Shown: positions 17,257 to 25,682 of the stretch, one piece after another
Numbering within the stretch: the stretch's first letter is position 1
How the letters are laid out: each line of letters opens with the position of its first letter
Origin: Verrucomicrobiota bacterium
GTDB lineage: Bacteria > Verrucomicrobiota > Verrucomicrobiia > Limisphaerales > UBA8199
Assembly: GCA_012517205.1 (NCBI GenBank)
Contig: JAAYVL010000149.1
Span: 1 to 47,447, forward strand
Length of the DNA stretch: 47,447 nt
Reading direction: 5' to 3'
The notes under the pieces: generated by a model
Database searches by the model: none
What the model was told of the DNA's origin: nothing
Seen by the model: the letters and a program-made list of their open reading frames with translations, nothing else
Made by a program: the position numbers and the translations under genes

Positions 17257-17868
17257 TCAAGTTTGCTCAGTTTTATCTTGCTGTGCCTCGCTCGCCGGAG
17301 CGGGCGCGCGCCGAACCTCCGCCTGCCGCGCCTCGGCAAAGGGCATCCCCATGAGTTTCAGTAAATCAAAGGCTTCCTCATTCGTCCGGGCGCTGGTCAC
17401 TATCGTAATATCCATGCCCTGCTGCCGCTTAATCTTGTCCAACTCTATCTCGGGGAAAATCGTCTGGTCGCCCACCCCCAGCGAGTAATTCCCCCGCCCG
17501 TCAAAGGAGCGGGGCGAAAGACCCCGGAAATCCCGAATCCGCGGCAGAGCCGTCGCGATTAAACGATCGAAAAACTCATACATCGCGTCCCGCCGCAAGG
17601 TCACCCGGCAGCCAATGGGCATGCCCCGGCGCAGCTTGAAATTGGCAATGTTGTGCCGCGATTTGCTGATCGCCGGTTTGCGCCCCGTAATCAGCGCCAG
17701 GTCTTTGGCCGCGTCATCCACCGCGCTCTTTTCCAACGAGGCGCTCACCCCCATGTTGATGACAATCTTCTCCATCCGGGGAACCTGGTGGGGATTGGCG
17801 TGCTTATGCTTTTCCCGCAACGCCGGCACCACCTCTTTTATGTATCTTTCGTACAGTCTGGCTTTCAT
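17257..17868 (-). CDS. rplE: 50S ribosomal protein L5
   Basis: A 5S rRNA-binding protein that contacts S13 across the subunit bridge. The 203 residues have [58 protein letters not shown] and [25 protein letters not shown]-terminal tail of about 25 residues goes beyond the usual end. It ends 2 nt before rpsN. Confidence 0.98.
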   Translation of the reverse strand: MKARLYERYIKEVVPALREKHKHANPHQVPRMEKIVINMGVSASLEKSAVDDAAKDLALITGRKPAISKSRHNIANFKLRRGMPIGCRVTLRRDAMYEFFDRLIATALPRIRDFRGLSPRSFDGRGNYSLGVGDQTIFPEIELDKIKRQQGMDITIVTSARTNEEAFDLLKLMGMPFAEARQAEVRRAPAPASEAQQDKTEQT

Positions 17869-17894
17869 TTCGCTTGCCGTATCCTCCTAAAGCC

Positions 17895-18173
17895 TCACGT
17901 CCGGGCTGGCGCCGCAGCCCCGCGCCGGGCGGCCCGCGCATCATATTTCTCCGCCTTCATCACATTCGAGATATGGATCGAGCCCTCCCGCTCCACGATC
18001 TGGCCCTGCGGATACTGCTGGCTCTTGCGCATGTGCTTCTTAATCATGCGCGCCCCCTCGATAATCACCCGCTGCTTCTTGGCAATCACGGCGATGACCC
18101 GCCCCCGCCGGCCCTTGTCCACCCCGGCGATGACCACCGCTTCATCACCCTTCTTGATATGACACTTGCGCAT
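17895..18173 (-). CDS. rplX: 50S ribosomal protein L24
   Basis: An assembly-initiator protein with a KOW domain: 92 residues, MRKCHIKKGDEAVVIAGVDKGRRGRVIAV, then REGSIHISNVM. It is shorter at the C-terminus than the E. coli form and ends in an Ala/Arg-rich tail. It lies between rplN and rplE. Confidence 0.96.
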   Translation of the reverse strand: MRKCHIKKGDEAVVIAGVDKGRRGRVIAVIAKKQRVIIEGARMIKKHMRKSQQYPQGQIVEREGSIHISNVMKAEKYDARAARRGAAAPART

Positions 18174-18191
18174 AAAACTGGTGCTGGTCGT

Positions 18192-18557
18192 TCAAATCAC
18201 TTCCGGCGCGAGCGAAATAATCTTCATAAACTTCTTGTCCCGCAACTCGCGCGCCACGGGGCCAAAAATACGCGTGCCACGGGGATTGAACTCCTTGTCA
18301 ATCAGGACAATCGCGTTGCTATCGAACCGCAAATACGAGCCGTCATTGCGGCGGATCACCTGGCGGGTGCGAACCACCACGGCATCCACCACCTCTCCCT
18401 TTTTCACGGTGCCATCCGGCGCGGCCTCTTTGATATGAGCCTTAATCACGTCGCCCACGCGCGCGTACTGCTGGTTGCGGCCCAACACCCCGATCGCCGC
18501 GGCTCGCCGGGCGCCGGTATTGTCGGCCACGTCTAAGATGGATCGTACTTGTAACAT
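18192..18557 (-). CDS. rplN: 50S ribosomal protein L14
   Basis: The 121-residue subunit-interface protein. [51 protein letters not shown] and the final [12 protein letters not shown] are all standard. It sits 35 nt after rpsQ. Confidence 0.98.
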   Translation of the reverse strand: MLQVRSILDVADNTGARRAAAIGVLGRNQQYARVGDVIKAHIKEAAPDGTVKKGEVVDAVVVRTRQVIRRNDGSYLRFDSNAIVLIDKEFNPRGTRIFGPVARELRDKKFMKIISLAPEVI

Positions 18558-18592
18558 AATCTATTTCCTGCTTTAAGCGGGAGAAAACCGGC

Positions 18593-18898
18593 TTATCCGG
18601 CCGCCACCGGCGCCGCGCCGGAACCACGCTCCACCACCTCCACCAAACGCCAGCGCTTGGTCCGGGATAGCGGACGGGTCTCCTCCACCCGAACCCGGTC
18701 GCCCACCTTGGCTTCGCCCTTTTCGTCGTGGGCATACAGCTTTTTGTAGCCGGTGACGACTTTCTTATACTGGGGATGCGGGTAACGCCGCATGATCTCC
18801 ACCGTAATCGTCTTGGCCATCTTGTTCGCAATGACCACGCCCACCCGCTGCTTGCGTTGAGCCCGACCCGGTTCCGCGGTTATCACAGTTTCAGCCAT
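18593..18898 (-). CDS. rpsQ: 30S ribosomal protein S17
   Basis: A 101-residue OB-fold protein binding 16S rRNA. The core is [33 protein letters not shown], with [34 protein letters not shown]. It has short extensions at both ends. It lies 9 nt after rpmC. Confidence 0.97.
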   Translation of the reverse strand: MAETVITAEPGRAQRKQRVGVVIANKMAKTITVEIMRRYPHPQYKKVVTGYKKLYAHDEKGEAKVGDRVRVEETRPLSRTKRWRLVEVVERGSGAAPVAAG

Positions 18899-18907
18899 AC
18901 CAAATCC

Positions 18908-19114
18908 TTAGGCCGCCTTGCGGCGCAGTTGCGAAATACGCGTTTCAATGCGGGCAATATCGCGCCGCAAGGTCCGCAGGCGCGCCGGCTTCTCGAGCTG
19001 GGCGCTGGCCTGCTGCAAACGCAGGTTGAATATCTCTTGCCGCCAGTTCCGCGCTTCCGCGAGCAACTCGGCCAGCGTCTTTTCCTGAATCTCTTTCCGT
19101 TGAGCCTTTTTCAT
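18908..19114 (-). CDS. rpmC: 50S ribosomal protein L29
   Basis: A 68-residue helical hairpin protein at the tunnel exit, with MKKAQRKEIQEKTLAELLAE and LRTLRRDIARIETRISQLRR. I choose the ATG at 19114 over a TTG two codons upstream. It lies between rplP and rpsQ as usual. Confidence 0.95.
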   Translation of the reverse strand: MKKAQRKEIQEKTLAELLAEARNWRQEIFNLRLQQASAQLEKPARLRTLRRDIARIETRISQLRRKAA

Positions 19115-19153
19115 AACCAAATCTACGGCGCCTCGCCTGCTCCGCGCCTCGCG

Positions 19154-19573
19154 TCAAACCCGGCGGTGCCGCGAAATAAACTTCGTCCGGATGGGCAGCT
19201 TCGTCGCCGCCAGGCGCAGCGACTCCCGCGCGACCGTCTCGGAGACGCCGTCCACCTCGAGAATCACGTTGGCCGGCCGAACCACCGCCACCCAGGACTC
19301 CACCGGCCCCTTGCCCTTGCCCATACGCGTTTCCAGCGGCTTCTTCGTATACGACTTCTGGGGAAAAACACGAATCCACATCTTGCCGTGCCGCTTCATA
19401 TTGCGGGCGACCGCCACCCGCACGGCCTCGATTTGCTTCGTATCCAGCCAGCACCGCTCCAGCGCCATCAATCCATACTCGCCAAAAGCCACCGTGTGCC
19501 CTCGCGTCGCCAAGCCGGCGCGATTGCCGCGGTGCATTTTGCGGTACTTCACTCTCTCGGGCATCAATGGCAT
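19154..19573 (-). CDS. rplP: 50S ribosomal protein L16
   Basis: Contacts the A-site tRNA region. The 139 residues have [17 protein letters not shown] near the start, [26 protein letters not shown], and [25 protein letters not shown]. The first ATG (19573) gives three extra residues before the canonical MPERVKYRK; the second (19564) is also possible. It follows rpsC by 21 nt. Confidence 0.97.
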   Translation of the reverse strand: MPLMPERVKYRKMHRGNRAGLATRGHTVAFGEYGLMALERCWLDTKQIEAVRVAVARNMKRHGKMWIRVFPQKSYTKKPLETRMGKGKGPVESWVAVVRPANVILEVDGVSETVARESLRLAATKLPIRTKFISRHRRV

Positions 19574-19594
19574 AATCCAGTCCTCGTATCCTTC

Positions 19595-20263
19595 TTAATT
19601 TGCGCCCGCCGCCGACGCCGTCGCCGGGGCTTTTTCTGCCTTCACGTCCCCCTTGCAGATCCAGCACTTGATTCCCAGCTTGCCATAAAGCGTGTTCGCC
19701 TCCGCAAAACCGTAATCAATCGAGGCCCGCAAAGTGTGCAGGGGCACCCGCCCCCAGTGATACTGCTCCACCCGGGCCAGCTCCGCGCCGCCCAGGCGGC
19801 CCGCGCAGCGAATCTTGATCCCCTCCGCGCCGAAATCCTTGGCCGTCTGCAACGCCTTCTTCATCGCGCGCCGGAACGAAACCCGGCGCTCCAACTGCAG
19901 CGCCACGTTCTCCGCCACCAGCTGGGCGTCAATCTCCGGCGATTTCACCTCCTCGATATCCACGTAAATCTCCTTGCCGGTCATCAGGCTCAAATCCTCT
20001 TTGATCTTGTCAATCTCCGCTCCCTTGCGGCCAATGACAATGCCCGGCCGGGCGGTCATAATGGTAATGCGGCAGCGGCTCGCCGCCCGCTCGATCCGGA
20101 TTTGCGGCACCGAAGCGGACTCCAGCTTCTTCTTCAGCAGCGCGCGAATCTTGCGATCCTCGCTCAGCAGCGCGCCAAAATCCTTCTTGCCGGCATACCA
20201 CCGGGAACGCCACTCATGGTTAACGGCCATGCGCAGGCCAACCGGATTAGTTTTCTGTCCCAT
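19595..20263 (-). CDS. rpsC: 30S ribosomal protein S3
   Basis: A 222-residue protein at the mRNA entry tunnel. The ATG at 20263 gives the canonical [15 protein letters not shown] domain follows ([26 protein letters not shown]), with the C-terminal domain [19 protein letters not shown] and [19 protein letters not shown]. The open frame extends 12 codons upstream into rplV, but that would add non-conserved residues. It ends with a short Ala-rich tail. Confidence 0.98.
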   Translation of the reverse strand: MGQKTNPVGLRMAVNHEWRSRWYAGKKDFGALLSEDRKIRALLKKKLESASVPQIRIERAASRCRITIMTARPGIVIGRKGAEIDKIKEDLSLMTGKEIYVDIEEVKSPEIDAQLVAENVALQLERRVSFRRAMKKALQTAKDFGAEGIKIRCAGRLGGAELARVEQYHWGRVPLHTLRASIDYGFAEANTLYGKLGIKCWICKGDVKAEKAPATASAAGAN

Positions 20264-20265
20264 AT

Positions 20266-20619
20266 TTATTCGTCTGACAAAACAATCTTGATGTGGCAAT
20301 TGCGCTTGATAATCGGCCCCGCCGACCCCCGCGCCTTGGGCGTAAACCGCTTGTAGGAGGCCGCGGTTTGCGCCAGCGCCTCCTTAATCACCAGCCGGTC
20401 CACGCGCAACCCCGAATATTCCTTCTTGTGCTCCTTGAGATCCGCGGCATTGGCAATGGCCGAGCGCAGCGTCTTGGCCACCAGCCGGGCGCCCTTGCGC
20501 GGCACCACCGCCAGCACCGCTTGCGCCCGCACCGCCGGCAGCCCCTGAATCTGGCGCACCACCTCGCGCATCTTCTGCGCCGACATGCGCACGTTCCTGG
20601 TTATGGCTTGAACTTCCAT
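20266..20619 (-). CDS. rplV: 50S ribosomal protein L22
   Basis: A 117-residue protein lining the exit tunnel. [40 protein letters not shown] and [25 protein letters not shown] are diagnostic. It begins 4 nt after rpsS and ends 2 nt before the rpsC start. Confidence 0.97.
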   Translation of the reverse strand: MEVQAITRNVRMSAQKMREVVRQIQGLPAVRAQAVLAVVPRKGARLVAKTLRSAIANAADLKEHKKEYSGLRVDRLVIKEALAQTAASYKRFTPKARGSAGPIIKRNCHIKIVLSDE

Positions 20620-20623
20620 AGCA

Positions 20624-20905
20624 TTACTTCGCTTCCGCCTTGGCCGTATGCGCGCCGTGCTTCCGGAAAGTGCGCGTCGGCGAAAACTCGCCCAGCCGAT
20701 GGCCCACCATGTTCTCGGTCACAAACACCGCATTAAAGATCTTGCCGTTATGCACGTTGAACGTCAGCCCGACAAAGTCCGGCGTAATCATCGAGCGCCG
20801 CGACCAGGTCTTGATCGGCGCCTTGGACTTGGTTTCCTTCGCCAGCGAAACCTTCGCCAGCAAATGCTCGTCTATAAACGGACCTTTCTTGATGGAACGT
20901 CCCAT
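20624..20905 (-). CDS. rpsS: 30S ribosomal protein S19
   Basis: A 93-residue head protein: [43 protein letters not shown] and [19 protein letters not shown]. All family landmarks are present. It lies 6 nt after rplB. Confidence 0.98.
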   Translation of the reverse strand: MGRSIKKGPFIDEHLLAKVSLAKETKSKAPIKTWSRRSMITPDFVGLTFNVHNGKIFNAVFVTENMVGHRLGEFSPTRTFRKHGAHTAKAEAK

Positions 20906-20911
20906 AAATAC

Positions 20912-21766
20912 TTACTTGTTCTTCATTGGCCGGCCATCGCGGCGCACCAAAATAAACCGGTTCGAATGCTTCTTCCGGTTGCGCGTGCGATATCCCTTGG
21001 CCAGCAATCCCCACGGCGAGGTAAGCTGCTGCCAGCCGCCGCCGGACTTGGACTTGCCCGCCCCGCCCCCGTTCGGATGATCCACCGGATTGCGGGTAAC
21101 CCCCCGGTTGATCGGCCGGATGCCCAGGTGCCGCGAACGCCCCGCCTTGCCCAGCACAACGTTTTCATGCTCGGCGTTGCCCACCTGGCCGATCGTCGCG
21201 TAGCAATTCTCATTCACCAGCCGAATCTCCCCGGACGGCAGCCGAATCTGCGCATACCCCTCGTCGCGGGACATCAGCGTCGCCGCCCCTCCCGCCGTGC
21301 GCACCATCTGCGCGCCGCGGCCCGGCACAATCTCAATATTATGAATCGGCAGCCCCACCGGAACCGTGCGCAGCGGCAGGCTATTGCCCACCTCGGGCGG
21401 CGCCTTCGGCCCGCTCATCAACTTGGCGCCCACCTGCAAACCGCTCGGCGCGATGATATACGTCTTCTCGCCATCCGCATACTCCAGCAAGGCCAGCCGC
21501 GCCGTCCGGCGCGGATCATACTCAATCGCCTTTACCGTCGCTTCCACCCCGTACTTATTGCGCTTGAAATCCACCAGCCGTATCTTCTGCTTGTGGCCGC
21601 CGCCAATCCCGCGCGCGGTAATACGGCCATACACATTCCGGCCGCCGGTACGCTTCCGCGTCTCAACCAGTCGGCGCTCCGGCTTGGTCTTCGTAATGTC
21701 GCTGTAATCCGAATATGCGATATAACGCAATGACGGCGTCAGCGGTCTAAATGTCTTTACTGGCAT
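20912..21766 (-). CDS. rplB: 50S ribosomal protein L2
   Basis: A 284-residue protein central to subunit association and the peptidyl-transferase region. MPVKTFRPLTPSLRY, KRTGGRNVYGRITARGIGGGHKQ, and the C-terminal region GVTRNPVDHPNGGGAGKSKSGG (with the functionally important histidine) are present. It is the first gene of the cluster here. In most bacteria it is preceded by rplW, rplD, rplC and rpsJ, but here the next sequence upstream is non-coding and then broken accessory genes. Confidence 0.98.
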   Translation of the reverse strand: MPVKTFRPLTPSLRYIAYSDYSDITKTKPERRLVETRKRTGGRNVYGRITARGIGGGHKQKIRLVDFKRNKYGVEATVKAIEYDPRRTARLALLEYADGEKTYIIAPSGLQVGAKLMSGPKAPPEVGNSLPLRTVPVGLPIHNIEIVPGRGAQMVRTAGGAATLMSRDEGYAQIRLPSGEIRLVNENCYATIGQVGNAEHENVVLGKAGRSRHLGIRPINRGVTRNPVDHPNGGGAGKSKSGGGWQQLTSPWGLLAKGYRTRNRKKHSNRFILVRRDGRPMKNK

Positions 21767-21893
21767 AAATCTACAACAATTCCCAAGTCAGCAACTTGGA
21801 GAGCGGAACCATTAATCCTGCCCCCGGTTGGGCGGTCAGTTATCGGTCCCGCAGGTTATGCTGCCCGCGGCTTCAAAGCCAAGCGGAGCGCAC
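21767..21893 (-). promoter_or_regulatory. Leader of the ribosomal cluster
   Basis: About 125 nt of putative untranslated leader before rplB. Several small stems are visible on the transcript: CCAAG/CTTGG about 20-40 nt before the start, GGCT/AGCC around TTGA, and GCAG/CTGC. No canonical ribosome site precedes the rplB ATG. No E. coli L4-type leader could be recognised. Confidence 0.3.
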
Positions 21894-21921
21894 ACTGTAG
21901 CAGATTCCATTTGCAATGCAA
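21894..21921 (-). promoter_or_regulatory. Candidate sigma-70-type promoter for rplB cluster
   Basis: On the minus strand, TTGCAT (complement of 21916-21921) is followed after 16 bp by TACAGT (complement of 21894-21899), a fair match to -35/-10 boxes. It lies about 128 nt upstream of rplB, where a promoter is needed because the usual upstream genes are absent. This is inspection only, with no start-site data. Confidence 0.35.
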
Positions 21922-22145
21922 CAGGTATTTACATTTTTTTTGCCCCCCCGAATTGCCACCCTCCAAAGCCCCCGGAAAGAACCACCGCTCCGGTCTCCCG
22001 GCATCCATCAAAACGCGCCCCGACAACGCCGGCCCAGGCATTACCCCGGGCTCCACGGAAGACAAAAGCGCGGGCCCGGCACAATTATTGAACCGCCAAA
22101 ACAGCACCGCAGCCGCTATCCCGCCGCCGCGGAAACAGCCGCCCT
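21922..22145. other. Intergenic stretch, nothing recognised
   Basis: GC- and C-rich non-coding sequence with a run of T at 21934-21940. Short open frames occur on both strands without protein-like features. It lies between the ribosomal cluster and the remains of a restriction-modification gene, and probably marks a recombination junction. Confidence 0.35.
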
Positions 22146-22154
22146 GCCCGGGCC

Positions 22155-22832
22155 CCGTCCGAGGCCGATACAAAAAGGCTGGAGCGGGCTGAAATTTCCG
22201 AGGCATACGAAATAATCAAACACCTGAAAGAGTGGAAACCAACAGAAAGGGACTATTTTAAATTCGTGAATACCGGGACAAGCGATCCATATGTATGTTT
22301 GTGGGGTATCAAGCCCACAACTTACATCAAGTCGAAGTACGCAAAGCCGATAATTACCAAGCAAGATTTGCACACTCATTTCCCGAACAGGTTCGATCGA
22401 GCGACACGTCCCAAGCTTATTCTCTCAGGGATGAGACATTTTGAAGCGTTCTACGACGAGGACGGAAGCTGTTTACCGGGAAAGTCAACAGTTGTGGCGT
22501 TACCAATGGAAGAAAAGGCGTCAGGCAAATTCCTTCTCGGCTTGCTGAATTCCGTCATTCCGAAAGTATTTTTTCGCGAATGCTATGGCGCACTCGCGAT
22601 GGACGGGGGGATTACCTTCACAAACAAGAACTGCGGCGAAATCCCAATACCTAAGAGGATAGGGAATGCACAGCAGCGGGTGGAGCGCCTGGTTGACCGC
22701 ATCCTCGCCGCGAAGCAGCGCGATCCCACGGCGGACACGAGCGCGTTGGAGCGGGAGATAGACGGGTTGGTGTATGCCCTCTACGGCCTTACGCCGGAAG
22801 AGATCAAGATCGTGGAGGGCGCGGCCAAATGA
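22155..22832 (+). pseudogene. C-terminal remnant of a type IIG-like restriction-modification gene
   Basis: The frame is open from 22092, but the first ATG/GTG/TTG is GTG 22266. Protein-like sequence extends upstream of it, at least from the ADTKRLERAEISEAYEIIK segment near 22164, so the true N-terminus is missing. The visible part resembles the TaqI-like target-recognition C-terminus of Eco57I/BREX-type methylases: FKFVNTGTSDPYVCLWGIKP, a later KLILSGMRHFEAFYDEDG, then TFTNKNCGEIPIP and a helical end. The methyltransferase (NPPY) and nuclease parts are absent. Its stop overlaps the next start by ATGA. The base composition is lower in GC than its neighbours, as for acquired DNA. Confidence 0.7.
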
Positions 22833-22966
22833 ATTACGAACTTTCAGCCCACATTCATGACGAAATGACGCGGCGCGGAATTCCGCTGGCCGGGTCGAGT
22901 CCGTTCCGACCGCGCCGGCGCAACGCCCCCCAACCACGCCACCCCGCGCCCCACGGGAGCTGTTGA
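22829..22966 (+). pseudogene. Start of a DUF4258-like gene, broken
   Basis: An ATG overlapping the previous stop (ATGA) opens a frame reading MNYELSAHIHDEMTRRGIP, close to the N-terminus of DUF4258 proteins (small toxin-like partners often next to DUF2283 antitoxins). After about residue 19 the sequence turns into Pro/Arg-rich low-complexity residues and stops at 22964-22966. The rest of the domain seems to have been lost at a junction near 22890. The family match rests on a short segment. Confidence 0.4.
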
Positions 22967-23086
22967 TCCAGCAGGGTATCCAACTTCCGGGGTTCATCCC
23001 TTCGGCCTGTTCGCGCGCGCGGCGCCGCGTTGCCCGCGACGTCGGCCGGCCGTTTTGAATCCATAGACGCTTTCACCCCCGCCCAC

Positions 23087-23989
23087 TCAACTCGCAAAGC
23101 GGCCTGGGGTTTGGAAATACCGTTTCCCCCTCATCCGCCGAAACTCAGGCGCCGAAAACAAAAGGCCCCGGGCCAGCCAGGACTTAACGGTCGGGTGCTT
23201 GTGTGTGGCATAATTGTCCATAATCAGGTGAATCGCCTGCCCCAAGGGAGTTTCCCGGTCGATCACCTTAAGAAAAGCCAGCCATTCCTTGTGGGGGTGT
23301 TGCTCCGCCGTGCGGCTCAAGATCTTGCCGTCCAGATAAGACCGTGCGGCAAAAAGGATAACGGTCCCGTGCCGAATGTAGCCATGCGTTCGCGTTCGAA
23401 TGTGGCCCAGGCCTAAAGGCCGGCCCGGTTGGGTGCGTTCCAGCGCCTGACACTGGCTCTTCTCATCGCAACCAAGCCCCAGCGCTTTATCGGGTGGATT
23501 CAGATAGAGACCGATCCCATCCCAGACCTTCGTTTCAAACTGCGGGTCGTTGGATAATTTGAAGGTGCGGGTCAGCTGGGGCTTGATGTCGTTGGCCTGC
23601 CACAGGGCATGAACGGTGCCGACCGACACGCCGGCCCTACGAGCCATCGAACGCACGCGGCGCCGAGTCCGGCCCTTGGGCGGCCGGGTGGCTTGAGTGC
23701 GGATCAGGGCCCGGGTCTCTTCAGACACCGAAGGCTTGCATCTGCGCCCGCCAGCATCAGCCAAGCCAGCCAACCCCAGCTTGCGAAACCGCCCGCACCA
23801 TTTGGTCACAATGCGGCGGCGCACGCCTACTTGGCGGGCCACTTCCTCCTGCGAAAACCCGCCCGCGCAGGCCAGAAGAATGCGAGCGCGCTGCGCGCTC
23901 CGCGGGGCCGTCGTTGGCATTCGGGCCAGGGATTCGAGCGCTCTCCTTTGATCGAAATCCATCTCCAAACCGCGGACAGGTCTTGCCAT
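23087..23989 (-). pseudogene. IS630-type transposase, C-terminally truncated
   Basis: About 300 residues. The N-terminus has helix-turn-helix domains (ERL-type MARPVRGLEMDFDQRRALES; EEVARQVGVRRRIVTKWCGRF) and a second winged segment (GVSVGTVHALWQ). The DDE core shows the first Asp (LGCDEKSQCQALERTQPG) and second Asp (LIMDNYATHKHPTVKSWL). The third acidic residue, expected in a later NxVERWF-type motif, is missing: after KSWLAR the sequence turns to unrelated residues and stops. The element is therefore very likely inactive. I did not find clear terminal inverted repeats. ATG 23989 gives the usual MARPVR start. Confidence 0.8.
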
Positions 23990-24046
23990 GCCCCCCCAGA
24001 GTATTGCCAAGACCCACCTCTGCCCATCGATTTAATGAACACTACA

Positions 24047-25561
24047 CTAGCGCCGCCGGCCGCCGCCAAAAATGCTCCCCAGGACGCCGCGCATGACCTG
24101 GTTGGCGATCTGGCGGCCGATGCTGCTGCTGACGGAGCGAACGGCGCTTTTGGCGGCCATGGTGACGAACGAGTCCGGCTGGCGGCCCGCGGGGCGGCTG
24201 CGCGGAGCGGCGGGTGTTCCGCCGCTGAAAATCGGGCCGGGGCTTCCGGATTTGCCTGGCGGCGGCGCGGGTGCGGCAGCCGGCGATTGCACGGCCGCGA
24301 GCCGTTCGTAGGCGGACTCGCGATCGATGGCGGTATCATAGGCGCCCGCGACGATGGAACTCTGCATGAGTTGCCGGCGTTGCTCCGGCGTGATGGGGCC
24401 GATTTGGCTGCGCGGCGGGACAATCCAGGCGCGTTGGACAATTGCCGGCTGGCCGTTCTCTTCCAGGCAGGAAACGAGCGCTTCCCCCACCGCCAGTTCC
24501 TTGATTGCATCGGCAGTCCTGAACTTCGGGTTTGGCCGGAAGGTTTCCGCCGCGGCGATCACTGCTTTTTGGTCGCGCGGGGTGAAGGCGCGCAGCGCGT
24601 GCTGCACGCGGTTGCCGAGTTGGCCCAATACATTGTCGGGCACGTCGCGCGGGTTTTGAGTGACGAAATAGACGCCAACGCCCTTGGAACGAATGAGGCG
24701 CACGACCTGTTCGATTTTCTCCAGCAGCGCGGGCGGGGCTTCGTTGAAGAGCAGGTGAGCTTCGTCAAAGAAGAACACCAGCTTGGGTTGGGGCAGATCG
24801 CCGGCTTCCGGCAGCCGCTCGAACAGTTCCGAGAGCATCCAGAGCAGCAAAGTCGCGTAGAGGCGGGGGGATTGCAGCAGCTTATCCGCGGCAAGGAGGT
24901 TCACGATCCCCCTGCCGTTGGAGTCGGTCTGGAGCAGATCGTCGAGGTTGAGGGCGGGTTCTCCGAAATACTTGTCCGCACCCTGCTCTTCCAGCACGAG
25001 GAGATTGCGCTGGATGGCGCCGATGCTGGCGGCGGAGATGTTGCCATACTGCGTCGTGAATTGCCGGGCGTTTTCCCCCGCGTATTGCGCCAGGGCGCGG
25101 AGGTCTTTGAGATCCAGGAGCAGGAGGCCGCTCTCGTCGGCGATCTTGAAGATCAGATTGAGCACGCCGGCCTGGGTGTCATTAAGCTGCAGCAGGCGCG
25201 CCAGCAGCAGGGGGCCGAATTCGGAGATGGTGGTGCGTACGGGATGGCCCTGCTCGCCAAACACGTCCCAGAAGATAACAGGACAGCCGGCGGGCGTGTA
25301 GGAGTCGAGCCGGAGCTGAGCCACGCGCTCCTTGACCTTGGGGGACTGGCCCCCCGGTTGCGAAATTCCGGCGAGGTCGCCCTTCACATCAGCCAGGAAC
25401 ACAGGCACGCCGCGGGCGCTGAAGCTTTCCGCCAGGACTTGCAGGGTTACGGTTTTGCCGGTGCCGGTCGCCCCGGCAATCAGGCCGTGGCGGCTGGCCA
25501 TCTGCGGAAAAAGGAAGACCTCAGCTTCGCTCTGGGCAAGATGAATAGGCGTGGTGTTCAT
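24047..25561 (-). CDS. HerA-like ATPase, DUF853 family
   Basis: A 504-residue P-loop ATPase related to HerA/FtsK-like DNA translocases, the family of E. coli YjgR. It has Walker A GATGTGKT (residues about 30-37), Walker [13 protein letters not shown] (about 260), a sensor-like [32 protein letters not shown], and the DUF853 stretch [14 protein letters not shown]. The C-terminal 80 residues are Pro/Ala/Arg-rich, ending in GGGRRR. No NurA nuclease is adjacent, so a DNA-repair or defence role is not shown. The stop codon lies about 57 nt from the IS630 remnant start. Confidence 0.9.
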   Translation of the reverse strand: MNTTPIHLAQSEAEVFLFPQMASRHGLIAGATGTGKTVTLQVLAESFSARGVPVFLADVKGDLAGISQPGGQSPKVKERVAQLRLDSYTPAGCPVIFWDVFGEQGHPVRTTISEFGPLLLARLLQLNDTQAGVLNLIFKIADESGLLLLDLKDLRALAQYAGENARQFTTQYGNISAASIGAIQRNLLVLEEQGADKYFGEPALNLDDLLQTDSNGRGIVNLLAADKLLQSPRLYATLLLWMLSELFERLPEAGDLPQPKLVFFFDEAHLLFNEAPPALLEKIEQVVRLIRSKGVGVYFVTQNPRDVPDNVLGQLGNRVQHALRAFTPRDQKAVIAAAETFRPNPKFRTADAIKELAVGEALVSCLEENGQPAIVQRAWIVPPRSQIGPITPEQRRQLMQSSIVAGAYDTAIDRESAYERLAAVQSPAAAPAPPPGKSGSPGPIFSGGTPAAPRSRPAGRQPDSFVTMAAKSAVRSVSSSIGRQIANQVMRGVLGSIFGGGRRR

Positions 25562-25682
25562 AATATGACCGGGCGGAATTATGGTGCGAGTGGGTTTTGC
25601 GAGTCAACTTCGGCGCGGGGGCTTTTGGTTTTGCGGAAATTTCCGCCGCGCCAGACCCCTTGCGGATCATTCCCGCTCCTTC

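Noticed and set aside
18728..20356. 542-codon plus-strand frame opposite ribosomal genes
   Set aside because: Antisense of conserved rpsQ-rplV genes; composition (His/Arg/Leu) typical of shadows.
20648..21733. 361-codon plus-strand frame opposite rplB and rpsS
   Set aside because: Shadow of L2/S19 with no protein features.
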